From: Adiantum capillus-veneris
Taxonomy: Eukaryota > Streptophyta > Polypodiopsida > Polypodiales > Pteridaceae
Assembly: GCA_014529385.2 (NCBI GenBank)
Contig: CM043946.1
Coordinates: 15,579,077 to 15,643,076 of the forward strand
Length of the DNA stretch: 64,000 nt
Direction of reading: 5' to 3'
This document shows positions 31,839 through 45,318 of this stretch, piece by piece (within the stretch, counting starts at the first letter, position 1; each line of letters opens with the position of its first letter). Made by a program: the position numbers and the translations under genes. The notes below the pieces were generated by a model. The model was not told where the DNA came from, searched no databases, and worked only from the letters and a program-made list of their open reading frames with translations.

Positions 31839-32382
31839 TTCATAGGCAATTTCCATTACATGAAATCTGCAAAACAAGCTTGGGATCTTCTGGCTGGTCT
31901 TTATGCAATCCGCAATGAGGCAAAAATTGCATTGCTACGTAAAGAGCCGGAGTCAAAGATTATGCATGAGGAAGATGATATGGATATTTTTCTTGCTGAT
32001 GTCACAAGGATATCAAGGAACAACTTATTTCTGCAGGTGAAGTCATTTCAAACAGTTCCCTTGTGCAGACTGTTCTTGATGCCTTGCCAGACTCTTACAA
32101 GACTTTTGCTAGTACTTAGAGACTTATGACCTAAGGAAATCATAAAGTTGTCAAGTTTGATACATTGTGCACATTGTTGTTGCAAGAGTCACTTTCCAAA
32201 AAAAAAAGGACTAGACAACGTGCAATTGAACACGCTTTTATTACTTCTCAAAGAAAGGGTGGTAACAACAATACAACCACTTCTTATGGTTCTTCTGCGA
32301 GTGGAAAATCACCTGTTCCTAATGCTTTTGCTGGCAGCAATTCGTCTAGAAATTCTGGTGATATAGGCAAAAAGAAGATGCG

Positions 32383-33084
32383 TTGCCATTATGTAAAGCT
32401 AATGATCACTTGATCAAACAATGCCCTATGTTGAAGGCCAAAGAGGCAAAGAAGAAAGAGGGGGGTTCCACTACAAATGCAGCTATTGTTGAGTCTTGTG
32501 TGAAAGGAGACTGTGATGCTGATGTTGATGCAGAATGGGCTTTTAGTGGAGAGTGTACCTATAATTATGTTGTCCATGATGCATGCATGTCAGTTGCCGC
32601 AGATTCACATGTGTGGTATTTTGACAGTGGTGCTACAAAGCACATTACCTCACATCGTGATTTTTTTACCTCTCTCGAGTCTGTTCCTCATGGGAATTCA
32701 GTCATTTGTGCTAGCAATGCCTCTTATCCAATTGAGGGAGTTGGAAAGATTGTGCTTACTGCTACAAATGGAAATTCTTTCACACTTGTTGATGCACTTT
32801 ATGTACATGGGATCAAGAAGAATCTTTTGTTTGTATCTGCACTTGCTAGACTTGGACTTGTAGTCAAATTTGTGGATGACAGATGTACAGTTCATGATCT
32901 CAATTTTGGTGATAAAATTGTTGCATCTGGCCTTTTGTGCCGTAGGCTGTATAAGCTCACTTTGTATGACAAGTGTCGACAAAATTTTGCAAATGCAGTT
33001 GCAGATTCAAGGGCTGTTTCAGATGCAAAACTGTGGAATGCACAGTTTGGGCATTTGAATTTTGCCAGTTTGGTGCGTTTGTAG
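32383..33084 (+). CDS. Copia zinc-knuckle tail, protease and pre-integrase region (fossil)
   Basis: The frame starts at the end of the CCHC knuckle (CKANDHLIKQCPM; the first half is in the preceding frame). It has a Lys-rich linker and the Copia protease active-site motif WYFDSGATKHIT at residues 78-89. The rest of the protease (ALYVHGIKKNLLFVSALARL) and the pre-integrase block (LWNAQFGHLNFASL) follow. In this family it processes Gag-Pol. Confidence 0.85.
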   Translation: MPLCKANDHLIKQCPMLKAKEAKKKEGGSTTNAAIVESCVKGDCDADVDAEWAFSGECTYNYVVHDACMSVAADSHVWYFDSGATKHITSHRDFFTSLESVPHGNSVICASNASYPIEGVGKIVLTATNGNSFTLVDALYVHGIKKNLLFVSALARLGLVVKFVDDRCTVHDLNFGDKIVASGLLCRRLYKLTLYDKCRQNFANAVADSRAVSDAKLWNAQFGHLNFASLVRL

Positions 33085-33967
33085 AAGTCTGATATGGTTG
33101 CTTCTTTGCCGCCTCTTGAAGCACCTGTCAAACATGTTTGTGAAGGCTGTATTTTGGGTAAAATGCAGTGTGCTAAGTTTCCAAAGGATGGGTCAGTTCG
33201 TGCTACATGCAGATTGCAACTTGTGCATAGTGATGTTTGTGGGCCTATGCCCTTGGGAAATTACTTGTACTTCGTGACTTTCAATGATGACTACTCCAGG
33301 CATGCATGGGTATATCCGTTAAAAGCTAAGTCCGACGTGTTCATGTGCTTCAAGCAATTTCTTGCTATGGCTAAAAATGTCTCAAAATGTACTATGGGCA
33401 CCCTCCGTTCCAATTGAGGGGAGGAGTATATGTCTCATGAATTTAATGCATTTCTAGCTAGTCGTGGGATAAAACACCAATGTACAGTGCCATATACACC
33501 TCAACAAAATGGTGTTGCTGAGAGGAAAAACAGGTCTCTTACGGAAATGGCAAGATGTATGTATGTGTGCCACTTATGTACTCAACAGGTGTCCTACAAA
33601 AGCGTCGTAGTCTATGACTCCATATGAAGAATGGCATGATAGAAAGCCATCTATTGAGCACATGCGTGTTTTTGGCTGTTTGGTTTATGGTTTAGTGCCA
33701 CAAGCACAACGTAGAAAATTGGATGATAAGGCTATCAAATGTATTTCTGTCGGTTATAGTGCTGAAAGCAAAGGTTACAGGTTGTACCATCTGCAAACAA
33801 AGCGTATTTTGGTCTCACGTGATGTTGTGTTTGTGGAAGATTCTGTTCAGCCTTTGCTGTCATGTACTAGAGAAAGTAATGTAAGCTCACAGAACATTTA
33901 TGGCACTTTGTTGCCTCTTTTCAGTGGTGGAAGTACGAATGTAAATTCCAATGAGGCAAATGTATAG
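33085..33967 (+). CDS. Copia integrase region (fossil)
   Basis: It shows the GKMQCAKFPK block, the first catalytic region (LVHSDVCGPMP), the second (TFNDDYSRHAWVYPLKAKSD), the third (VPYTPQQNGVAERKNRSLTE) and the C-terminal block (MRVFGCLVYGLVPQAQRRKL with VGYSAESKGYRLYH). The domain order is normal and the frame is broken. Confidence 0.85.
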
Positions 33968-33970
33968 CCT

Positions 33971-35673
33971 ATGGGGGTTTCTGAAAATGTTACAGATCAA
34001 CCTATTACTGATGCAGATGTACAGGATGTACTTGATGAGGAAAGGGCTGAAAATGAGCAGGCTAGAGGTATGCCAAAATGGCTAGAGCACACTTTGTGTG
34101 ACAGTAAACTGGATGCACCTTTCTCTAGTCATACTCGTTCAAGTTCTCGCCATGCATCTTATGCATTAGATTGTTATGCTTTGGCTGTGTCTAGCCTACA
34201 TGATGTTGAGGAACCTCTATCTTTTGATGAAGCACAGAATTCAAAAAATTAGATGGCTGCCATGCAATCGAAATATGATGCACTTTTAGAAAATGACACA
34301 TGGACTTTATGTGATTTGCCTCCTGGCAAAAAGGCCATTGGTACAAAGTGGGTTTACAAGTTGAAACGCAAGCCGGATGGTGAGGTTGATCGCCGTAAGG
34401 CTTGACTTGTTGCAAAAGGATATGCGTAGCAAAAAGGCATAGATTATGAAGAATTTTTTTCTCCCACTTGTTGTATGACTATTGTTTATTTTCTATGTGC
34501 ATTGGCAGCTCATTTTGGTTGGGATGTACATCAATCAGACAATGTTACTGCTTTCTTGAATGGTGACATATTTGAGGAAGTTTATGTAATGCAGCCTCGC
34601 GGTTTTGTCAGGAAAGGACAAGAGGACAAAGTGTGTAGATGTAAGAAGGCTTTGTATGGGTTGAAGTAGTCTCCTTGTGCTTCGTATGAGAAAGGTGAAA
34701 CTCATTTGGTCAAATGAGGCTTTCGTAACACTACAATAGAAATCACATTGTATGTCAAGCGTGAGGGTGATGTACTTCTCATTGTTGTTCTTTATGTGGA
34801 TGATTTGCTGATCACTGGTCCCAATGAGGCACATATTGCTGAATTTAAGGCTGATTTGAATGCTATTTTCAAGATGAAATATTTGGGGTTGTTGCATCAT
34901 TACTTGGCTATACAGTTTAAGCAGTGTGATGGTGGTATTGCCTTGTGTCAAAAAAAGTTACATAGAGACATTGCTATGTAAGTTTGGACTTGAGGATTGC
35001 AAACCTATTTCCACTCCCATGGAGACATGTATGACATGATGCTGGTGATCTTGCTGATGTCACTCTTTACCAAATTGTCGTTGGTTGCCTCATTTATGTA
35101 TGCGACACGAGGTCAGATATTTAGTTTGTAGTCTCACAAGTCAACAGATTTATGCATAGCCCAGGGTCTAAGCATTGGTAGGCTATCGAGAGGATTTTTC
35201 GCTACTTGAGTGGAACTTTATATCCTTGCTTGTTTTATCCCAAGGGGGGATCATTTCTGCCAGACTTACATGATTTTTTAGACTCAAATTGGGCTGGTTG
35301 TTTTGACACAGGAGTGTCCACAAGTGGTTTTTGTTTCATGCTTGGAAGTTCATGTATATCATGGTTGAGCAAAAAGCAACCTACTGTGGCCACTTCGAGT
35401 TGTGAGGCTGAGTACATTGTAGTCTTCAAAGCTACGGTTGAGTGTGTATGGCTTAGATGCCTTATGTATGATTTGGGTGTTGGACAGAACACTGCCAACA
35501 CTATCTACACTGACAATCAGAGTGCATTGGCAATTGTGAGGAACCCAGTTTTTCATGCTCGCACAAAGCACATTGAGGTGCATTACCACTATGTCAAGGA
35601 GAGGCTCTCAGTAGGAGAGATCAGCTCGGCTTATGTGCCAACACAGGACAACCTTGCAGATCTTTTTACATAG
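33971..35673 (+). CDS. Copia reverse transcriptase and RNase H region (fossil)
   Basis: The reverse transcriptase starts at WTLCDLPPGKKAIGTKWVYK, with NVTAFLNGDIFEEVYVMQP and KALYGLK. The active site YVDDLLITG lies at about 34795-34821. RNase H begins at DLHDFLDSNWAGC, with SCISWLSKKQPTVATSSCEA and the conserved TDNQSALAI, and ends at HYHYVKERLSVGEISSAYVP. The frame is broken in several places. Confidence 0.85.
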
Positions 35674-35813
35674 GCATTTTCTCGTGAGAAGTTCAAAGCT
35701 TTCCGCAAAGATTTGGGCTTACTCCCCTTTGTGGATTGATCATGTCCTCAGGGCATGGCACTTCCCTTTACTCATGTCCTAGCTCTCATTCACCGCCTCA
35801 CTCAGGGGGGATT

Positions 35814-36042
35814 TGTTACCATATACATGTGGTAGTGATGTGTGTGAACACACTTCTAACCGTCGGGGCATTTTTTCCCTCTTTAGGAGGTTTTGTCCCT
35901 CGTGCATTGTATATACGCCCATCACACTAGGGCTATCTATCTTTCCATTGCACACTAAGTAATACACTCTCTATCGTGTGCCTTCTTGAGCTTCCTTCGT
36001 CTTCTCCAGGCTGTGTGTGTTTTCCTGCAACCCTAATTCCAA
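35814..36042 (+). repeat. 3' LTR of the Copia element
   Basis: 229 bp. It starts TGTTACCATATACATG after the purine tract CAGGGGGGATT and contains GCATTGTATATACGCCC as the likely TATA region. It matches 56037-56263. Confidence 0.88.
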
Positions 36043-36655
36043 GAAACAGAGGGGCATTAAAAATCATTAAAAAAAAAACAAATACACACCTTTTGTGTTC
36101 AAGGGCCCGCTCCCACAAAGGCCTCGATACCCCCCCCCCCCCCAACTCCCCAATACCTTGATCTCCAAACATCCAACATGGGTGTGAGAGAGAGATCAAC
36201 TCTTCTTCTTGGGCAGCCAAGAGAGCTATGAGAGGCTTTGAAAGTTAGAGAGCTTGAGAGTTGTGAGCGAGTGAGCGAGCGAGAGTGAGAGCGAGCAAGA
36301 GAGCTTGAAAGAGAGCAAGCGAGCGAGTGAGAGAGAGGGACCACGATTTGTGACTTTGACACCTCGTCTGGACATTGGCCACTCTCATCCAACGATGGGA
36401 GACGACATCGACATCGGCGATTAGAGCCGTTTTGACACCGACTTCAGAGTCTTGCGCCGATTCGACTCAGTTGTCATCGATTTTCGCGACACTCTTTACA
36501 TGGGTCGATTTTTTATATCCGACCCCGACGCTAGCGTTCTCGCAGACAACCATCTTCACGCAGATGGCTGTGCTTGCCACACGCAAGGGTGAGGTGCCTC
36601 TACCAAGAGGAGTGACACCCGACATTGGCACCGAGCGCATTGATCACGCTCTATG
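36043..36655. other. Low-complexity stretch, no gene seen
   Basis: Poly(C) at about 36130-36144 and GAGCGAGC-type purine repeats at 36240-36340, then mixed sequence that may be further leader of the Copia fragment to the right. Confidence 0.5.
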
Positions 36656-37760
36656 ACATCGTTTCGACTTTGAGCACCTTTGGTGGCTAGCGCATTTTTG
36701 TCCGCCGACGGCAGAAATTGGTACATATCAACACCGACACCACGTAGGTTACAGGGAGATTTTGAGCCCGTTTACACACACTTTCTCCAGGTTTCCAGAC
36801 ACATAGACACAGTGCCTTTTAGGCGATTTTAGCAGTCATTTCAATAATGGTTTCTCTGCGAACAAATGCGTTGACAGATTCATGTTTTCTTTAGCACACC
36901 ATAGTGCTTTTGAGCTCTTTTGAGAGCATATATCCATGCAAGGATCACTTTTACTGCATACAGTAAAAGTGATCCTTGAAGTAAAAGTGATCACTTTTAC
37001 TGCATGCAGTAGTTCTTGGCGCTTGTCTGAGCACAGACACTCATGTACGTTGAGTTGTGGACACTGCCCATTGTACTACGTGTGGAGCCATTTTTTGGCT
37101 ATTTTGGCAGTTTTTTCGATCATTTCTAAGACTCGGACTGGAAGAGCCCTTTCTAAGACTTTGGCTAGTCATTTTGTGTGTGCTTTAGCCTTTGGAGAGT
37201 CGATAGCATGAGGTTTTTTTTGAGCTAGGATATTCTCGAATGTTGAAATACCTTCGGTGATACAGGTAGCTGGAGATTCCCATTTATGGTACCCTCGCCA
37301 TAGGACATGTATCTGGAAATTTTTTTTGTGCTTTTGACACCGAGCTGGGGGTCACACAGCAGTGGTTTGAAGCAGTTTAGGTCCAATGGTTCTTTTGAGT
37401 AGATTATGCATTTTTTGAGTTGAGTTTTGACTCCTCATACAAAGGAGACTCTATCGGATTTTCTCGCGAGTTTGCTTATTTGATCAGTCGGTCACCTAGT
37501 ACACCACTAAAGTACAAGGTTCCGTAAGAGATGTGGATGGACAAAGAGCCCAATTATAACAAATTGTGTGTGTTTGGGTATGAAGCATTCTCATACGTGC
37601 CAAAAGTGCTTAGACAAAAGTTGGACCCCAAATCACACAAGTGCATCTTCATTGGATATGGTGTAGATGAAGAGATGGGATATTTTTGGTATGGGAGTGA
37701 GAATGTCATTGTGCAAAATGCCACTTTTTGTACCGTAATGCCACTATTACCCAAAGTAAT
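36656..37760 (+). mobile_element. Copia (Tnt1-like) fragment: leader and integrase tail
   Basis: Positions 36656-37480 match the leader at 23450-24309 in opposite orientation (GACACTGCCCATTGTACTAC-type, GATACAGGTAGCTGGAG, TTTTGACTCCTCATACAAAG). Directly after it, 37495-37740 encodes the end of a Copia integrase (LCVFGYEAFSYVPKVLRQKL, CIFIGYGVDEEMGY). Only these two parts are present. An old fossil. Confidence 0.75.
36940..37001. repeat. Cluster of perfect palindromes
   Basis: 36940-36956 (AAGGATCACTTTTACTG) pairs perfectly with 36961-36977 across a 4-bp loop. It is followed by a perfect 22-bp palindrome at 36980-37001. The homologous site near 23971-24006 has only one such block. Confidence 0.9.
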
Positions 37761-38152
37761 TTTGAGTTTTTTGCATTTCTTTGTAATTAACAGAGAAGGG
37801 AGAGATTTTGAATAGATTTTCTAGGAAATGAGAGAGAGACGTGGACAAGTTACCAACTCGGTGGCATCGTGGGTAGCACTTGAGAGGGCTTGGAGGACTG
37901 GGTGGACCATCATGGCGGTGACAATGCTCACAATAGTGGCGGAGCTGTGGCTGCAGCCGCTGGCTGAGATTGGTGGCTATGGTCAGTGGATATGGTCATC
38001 GGTGCATATGAGGGAGAGTGTACAAACACAAGGAAACAAGAGAGCACCCACTGATAGAAAAGAGACCAGAAGTGAGTGATGAGATGAGGGAGTGAGGGCA
38101 AGTGAGAAGAGAGACAGAGGGTGGTGGCGAGCTTGGAGAGGAGAGTGTGTGC

Positions 38153-38205
<53 letters not shown>

Positions 38206-38352
38206 CTTCCCCCCAGTTATGGTGAACCTGCTCCCCTTTTCTCTATGTGTTGTAGAGAGTCTTATCCACTCTCTACCACTCATTAACCCTTAATGATCAG
38301 CTAAGGTGACCAGACCCAGTTTCCATGACTTTTGTTGAGATCGACCAACCTA
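37761..38352. other. No gene seen; (GA)n at 38154-38201
   Basis: Purine-rich sequence with a 48-bp GA run. It probably includes internal sequence of the minus-strand LTR element whose primer site is at 38353. Confidence 0.5.
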
Positions 38353-39076
<724 letters not shown>

Positions 39077-39078
<2 letters not shown>

Positions 39079-39494
39079 CCACCAAAGGCGGCCGACCAAA
39101 CTAGTACTAATAGTTTAGTTAGTAGGACCCACTTGCCTTTAAGTGTGATAGGTTGTTGGGGTTAAAGGCCGATGTGCCTTTGCTCGGAGCTGAATGCCTT
39201 CTATCCTCGACAATCGAGTGACTCATTAACTTACTAATCCTTATTCTTAATATAATTAGAAGAATAGAAGAATAAAAGAATAAGGAGAGAGGTACTCTTG
39301 CCCTCTCCTCCACTCACATAGCAGGTTCTCATCTTCCCCTTCGCACATGCATCCATTGCACCTGCACAACACTTACAATATATTGAGAAAAATATTTTGT
39401 AGATCACTTGAATGTAAAAGCTTCCATTTAAAGTATGTGTTATGAACCATTTTGCACTCAACATCTATCAAAGGCACACCCAAGTTTTGGTAAA
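39077..39494. other. No gene seen
   Basis: Mixed sequence between the giant microsatellite and the Copia LTR. No motif was recognised. Confidence 0.5.
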
Positions 39495-41600
39495 TGATGT
39501 AATCGATGATCCGTGAGTGCAACGGAAGGGAAGGAGAGAAGGGGAAGGGGATGTGGAGCAGACACTGTGTTTGGTGGAGCTATGAGAGAAAGAGTCCCTC
39601 TCACTCCTTATTCTTCATTATAACCAATAATAGATAGGCGGTCGGCCATTGGCTTTAGGCGGCCACTTGGCCTAAAACCCTTACAATCTCCCACTTGAAT
39701 GCCAACGTGGCTCAAGTGGCTAAAGAATGTAGAGACTATTATGTACAGTTGTACAAAATGTGAAGCATGATTGTAGCTTCACCCTACGCCCATAATCTCT
39801 ATGCAATGTGCAAACCGCTCTGAGGCTAATCTCTTAGTTAGAGCATCCGCTGGGTTTTCATCCGTGTGACTTTGACTAACTCAATGCGTTTGCTAGCCAA
39901 AATATCATGTACCACATGATACCTAACCTTTATGTGTAACTTGGAGTGAAACACGGGGTTCTTTCCTAACACAATCGCACTCTGACTGTCGCAATGTAGT
40001 ATTGGAGTCTGGTGTATACCAAAATCTCCCACTAGACGAGATAACCACATAGCTTTGTTATTGGAACTAGAAAATGCAACGTACTCACCCTTAATGGTGG
40101 AAGAGGAAGTACAATTCTAGATAAATGATCTCCAAGAAACTACCTCTCCAACAAACAAGAAAACATGGCCAGATGTGGATTGCCTAGTGTCCACACAACC
40201 CGCATAATCCAAATCATTATATCCAACTATGGATGCATCACGGTTCCCAAAGTATAAGCACTTGCTAGCTAAGCCCTTGATGTATCTCAAGATGTGCTTC
40301 ACTGCTTCCCAATGCTTTTTGGTTGTATTTGCCATAAACCTGTTCACCACTTCCACTGCATATGCAATGTTGTGCTGTATGCTAACCATGGCAAACATAA
40401 GACTACCAAGTGCCAAAGAATACGGCACCTTTGCCATCTCATCCTTTTCAGCATCCGATTTGGGACAATCATGCTTGCTAAGTTTTTCATATGCAGCGAT
40501 TGGGGCACTCAATGCTTTCCCCCCTTGCATATTAAGACGTTGCAAGACCTCGTGAATATACTTTTCCTAGAAAAGTTCAAGTATACCACATTTGCAATCT
40601 CTCTTGATACGCATACCAAGAAAGTGATGTACATTGCCCAAATCTTTCATACCAAATTGCTTGCTTAAGGCATCCTTGAGAAGTGAAATCTCATCTTTTG
40701 ACTTCCCAGCTATGAGCATATCATCCGCATACAATATCAGAATGATGAGGGAACCATCGTTCAACCTCTTTGTGTACAAGTAGTGATCCTCTTGGCTCCA
40801 TACGTAACCCTGGGACTGAATGTACTTATCAAACTTGATGTACTATTGCCTTGAGCCTAGCTTTAATCCATACAAAGCTTTCTTGAGTCTACACACCAGT
40901 TCTACCCATGTTGGCTTCTCAGGCTTTATCGCAAAACCCTCTGGCTATTTCATGTAAACGTCCTCTTCAAGATCCCCATGAATAAACGTTGTCTTCACAT
41001 CCATTTGGACCAATTTCAAGTCCTCGATGGCTACATCCATGCCTTTTGTTTTCTTGAACCCTTTTGCAACCAATCTACCCTTATACTTAGGTTCAGGATC
41101 ATCTATGATATACTTCTTCTTGTACACCCATTTGCATGGCAATGCATGCTTACCCACAAGTAACTCCGTCAATTCCCAAGTTTCATTTGCTAAAATTAAG
41201 CTATACTCAAATTGCATAGCCTCTTCTCACTTCACGCTATCGTCCATTTGAATGGCCTCTTTGTAGCAAGTGGGTTCACCGCAATCAGTGTTGACTGGTA
41301 CATAGTTTAATCCTGGTTCAAAACGCTCAGGTGCACGAGATGTACGAGTAGATCTCCGAAGCGCGTGACTGCTGGATTCTGTTCTCTCTCGAGCAACATA
41401 TGTGTGTACTAGTGGAAGGTGCATACCTAGCACGTCCAACATTTTGTGTAACTGGCGGCGGTGAGGAAACATCCTCAAACCGTACTCTGTGATACTCAAT
41501 GTCTATCACTAGCTTTTTATGCATCTTAGACTCGTTCAATATCATATGTGAGTTTCATAAAAACTTCTTATATTTTGGGTGCCAGAAAAGGTGACAACAC
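39495..41600 (-). mobile_element. Minus-strand Copia fragment: RT, RNase H and 3' LTR
   Basis: Read leftward from about 41600: a linker with ALRRSTRTSRAPERFEPG, reverse transcriptase (WELTELLVGKHALPCKWVYK; LVQMDVKTTFIHGDLEEDVY; active site YADDMLIAG at about 40719-40693; FGMKDLGNVHHFLGMRI), RNase H (DASIVGYNDLDYAGCVDTRQ and LHCDSQSAIVLGKNPVFHSK), a purine tract (AAGTGGGAGAT) and the 3' LTR at 39685-39495. The LTR matches 27586-27774. Gag, protease and most of integrase are absent. A fossil with several breaks. Confidence 0.88.
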
Positions 41601-42159
41601 CACATTGACATCGAGAGCCTAAGGACGTATAACTCTTGGAAAAGAGGGGGTGATTATATTTCTCTTTTGTTCATTCATTAGCGTTTTTTTCAAAAATCCA
41701 TGATTTTATTCTCTCGCATTTAATCAATTGGAAAAAATTAAGAAAAATGTCTACCCGCCATAGTGTGTCCCCACCACTCTCTAGTTCTCTAGGATTTTTG
41801 GGTGCTCTTGAATGGTTGTGAGATTAACCCTGACCAAATTGTCCGGCTGTAGATGCCATGTTTTCTCTTGTTCCAAAGCGCACTTGCCAGTCAAGTCACA
41901 TGACCTACAAACGCCCTCCACATCTGTAGACCCCGTCTTTGGACCCAACACACCCATAGATATTTTCAACCCTGACAACCCTCCTTTGGTTGATGAGCTA
42001 GACCTTATGGACACTAACGTTGAGGACCTCTTGGATGACAAGGCTGATGATTAGGACCTACTAGACCGTGTCGACATCTTGTCAGAGACGGAGCTCTCTA
42101 GCAGGATGTTTATATTTTAACACAAAATTGACCACCTTAGAGAAGGTCTAGGCTGACGT

Positions 42160-43500
42160 AGGCATGATGTTACAGAGCATCTTCACACGGCTAGATGTTA
42201 CAGAGCATCTTTACACGCCTAGATGTTACAGAGCATCTTCACACGCCTAGATGCATTAACAGTCGCTTCGGTAGGCTCTCCTCTTCTTCATAGTAGGAGA
42301 GCTCCCACAGTGGGAGTGAGCATAGCCTCACCCATAGTCATGAGAGTACATGCCAATGTGCCTACAGGGGCCATCCGTAGAGATAGACTTGTCCCTAATC
42401 AAAACTTTTAAATTGCCTAGTTTTGGAGGCAAGGAAAGAGAGCAAAACAAGGATTCAGTGATATGTTCCTAGCGAAGTGGTCAGATATTCATGTGCTACG
42501 AAAGTAGCCTAGTTCTGTGCAGCCCATAGAGAATAGCTTCTTGTTGAATGGCAAGGCATACAAGTGGTGGACGAATTTGACTAATTGTCCTACCACTTGG
42601 GCGGAATTCAAAATGATGTTTCAAAAGAAATTATTGATGGGGAACAAAGAAGAGAGAAAATGGGAGTTATGGGATAAGTGCTTGATGGAGAACAAGGATT
42701 CAGTGATATGTTCCTAGCGAATGGAGAACAAGGATTCAGTGATATGTTCCTAGCGAAGTGGTCAGATATTCATGTGCTACAAAAGTAGCCTAGTCCTGTG
42801 CAGCCCATAGAGACTAGCTTCTTGTTGAATGGCAAGGCATACAAGCGGTGGAGGAATTTGACTAATTGTCCTACCACTTGGGCGGAATTCAAAATGATGT
42901 TTCAAAAGAAATTATTGATGGGGAACAAAGAAGAGAGAAAATGGGAGTTATGGGATAAGTGCTCGATGGAGAACAAGTATCTAACTCAGTGCAGCTCGAA
43001 TTATAGAGAGATAGTACTCAAGTTGAAAGGGATCGATGCATTTTAGGCATTGCAAGGCTTCAAGAGAGGCCTCACAAATGATTATCTTGAGTACGTTGAA
43101 CCTTTTCAACCAAAAGACTTATTCGAGGCAATCAAATATTCAAAGCAATCAAATATGCACAAATTTATGATGACATCAAGTGCCATGGTGGGCAAGCTGG
43201 GGCAAGTAGGTCCGGGGATAAAGAGAAAAAGGGATTGAGATTTAAAGGAAAAGGGTTCCGTAATGATGAGCAAGGGGAGAGGATGGACCAGGGGAGTCAA
43301 GGTGGTTGTTGTTCTAAAAAACCACGACCATTCAAAAAGAAGAGAGAGTCGGAAATCCAAAAAAAGGACTATTATGTTAAAGCACTAAAGGGTTTTGTTG
43401 TCATGAGCAAGGGGAAAGGACGGACCAAGGGAGTCACGGTGGTTGATCTAAAAAACCGTGACCATTAAAACGAAGAGAGTGTCTGAAATCCAAAAAAAAA
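42160..43500 (+). repeat. Local tandem duplications in the Ty3 gag
   Basis: There are three. A 28-bp unit (AGATGTTACAGAGCATCTTC...) is present three times at about 42170-42255. A unit of about 282 bp (GGATTCAGTGATATGTTCC...) lies at 42451-42720 and again at 42733-43000. A unit of about 210 bp around GAGCAAGGGGAGAGGATGGAC lies at about 43265-43385 and 43405-43500. The 282-bp unit contains the Gag core segment AYKWWTNLTNCPTTWAEFKM. Confidence 0.85.
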
Positions 43501-43940
43501 AGCATTATGTTAAAGTGCAAATGCAAAATAGCTGCTTTGGCTACAATGAAGTAGGGCACACCAAGGCCAAGTGTCCAAAGCTTAAATATAGCACTAGTGG
43601 CAATGAGTCCAAGAGAGATGGTAAATCCTCTAGGCAATTGCGTACAATGTAGAGGCTTCCTCTTAATTTCGGAGAGTTAAGGGAGGTGACTGTGTGCCAC
43701 AGCTGCATGCTTGTTCAATAACACCAGCTTATGTGGCAGCCTAGTGTAGGTCTGCATGGCATGGTGTGCATATGTAACACTATCGATGGTCATAGAGTCA
43801 CTATCTTAATTGACAATGGAGCTAGCCATAAGTGCTTAAACTACTCATTAGTCAAGAAGTTAAGGTTGACCAAGACTACAAGCAACCATGAGTATATTGT
43901 TGGGTTGGCCAACGGTTATGATAAGACAATATGACATACC
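42517..43940 (+). CDS. Ty3 Gag core, zinc-knuckle region and protease (fossil)
   Basis: The Gag core shows QPIENSFLLNGKAYKWWTNL, WAEFKMMFQKKLLMGNKEER and later LQGFKRGLTNDYLEYVEPFQ. A knuckle-like segment (CFGYNEVGHTKAKCPKLKY) and a retropepsin (RVTILIDNGASHKCLNYSLV) follow, the usual Gag-Pro order. The region is broken in many places. Confidence 0.75.
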
Positions 43941-44439
43941 ATAGTCTTGGGAGTTCCATTATCCATGCAAGACTATGAGGGTTCGCTTGATTTTCGGTCA
44001 TACACTTGGCTAGATCAGACGCGAGAGCATACATATATCTAAGTAGGGAGTGGCTATATAGCCTAGGCCCTAGTTTAGTTTGGATTTATTTGCATAAAAC
44101 ACTACAATTTGAGCATGATGAAAGTAGTGAAAATGTTTTCAGAGTTGAAGTTATAAGTAATTGTTGTGTAGACAAACATGATAAAAAAGATGGCATTGGA
44201 CGAAATCCACTATTTGAAAATCTATCTCTTTCCTTTATGAAGCTAAAAGTGGATCTGGAAATTTGCAAATATATTCATATTTAATTATTAATAAGTGCGC
44301 CTCTTCTAGGGAAGGAATCTGTTTGACAATTCGTCAAACAAAAAAAAATCCTTCCTAAATTACTGTGCTTGGCATCCATGGGATTCTAAAATAAGAAAAC
44401 CCAAGGCAAAAAAGAACCTTAAGAAAAAGTATGTAGATG

Positions 44440-44765
44440 ATTTAAAGAATTAATTAGAGGAATTTTATGATGTATTTCTTGATGATTTATCGGATGGCTT
44501 GCCACCACCTCTAGAAGTAAACCATGGCATCGATGTTGTGCCACTTTCAAAATCTATAAGTAAGCCTGCTTATAGACTAAGTTAATCTGAGGCACAAGAA
44601 ATGGATAAGCAATTGAAAAAATACTTGAACAAAGGCTTTATTAGGCCTGGTTCTAGTATGTAGGCATTGCCTGTGCTTTTGGTAAAGAAGATGGATCTGT
44701 GCAGATGTGCGTAGATTATAGTGCTCTTAATCAAATAACAATTAAGAGCAAGTATCCGATGCCAC
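44440..44765 (+). CDS. Ty3 reverse transcriptase, first part (fossil)
   Basis: FYDVFLDDLSDGLPPPLEVN, HGIDVVPLSKSISKPAYRLS and the block around IRPGSSM, then ALNQITIKSKYPMPL, are the opening motifs of Ty3 reverse transcriptase. The domain is interrupted at 44766 and resumes at about 51088. Confidence 0.75.
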
Positions 44766-45318
44766 TGTCGTGCAGCTCCGCTACCATGCTAAGAAATATA
44801 CCAGGAAGATGCACATCAACCTTAATTGAAGCTTACCTGATTAATGGTTAGTGTTCAGTGCTTGCTAACAAGCTAGTTTACGATTAATGTATGCCAGATG
44901 CGGCTTTAAAGGGCCAAGAAATGTCTTAATGATGCTAAGCTAAAGTATACTTAAATTGAGCACAAATGGGATTTTATGATCTAGAACTGTAGTGCTTGAA
45001 GTGCTCTACTGGCCTGTCTTTACGGCTCGTTGATTGGAGCTACGCTGAAGAAGTTATGGCAGTTTGAAGTTTAAGTTGATGTAGATCTGTACCGGATTGG
45101 GCAACTGCAGTTGAGGGGACAGAAATGAAATGAATGCATGGGCCTGAAGTGCTCACTTTGTGGAGTGTGTCGGTGTTTTCAGATCAGTGTGATCGGAGTT
45201 ACAATTGCCAAGATATTGGCCATTAAAGATTCATTGGGGGCCGGTTACGTACCAGTCTGGTCCGCTCGATCTGGGAGTTTTGAGCTACATCCAGGGTTTT
45301 GAATGCAATAGAATAAGT

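Larger units (their letters stand above)
28190..36042 (+). mobile_element. Copia element with 5' and 3' LTRs, broken, gag holding a 2.8-kb insert
   Basis: The parts in order are: partial 5' LTR 28190-28382, primer site TGGTATTAGAGC at 28385-28396, gag start 28743, insert about 29056-31838, gag end with zinc knuckle to about 32460, protease near 32610, integrase 33100-33840, reverse transcriptase 34255-34950, RNase H 35200-35680, purine tract CAGGGGGGATT, and 3' LTR 35814-36042. It belongs to the same family as 52612-56263. The domains are all in Copia order, but the frame is broken in many places (on the order of ten). It is an inactive fossil of moderate age. Confidence 0.9.
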
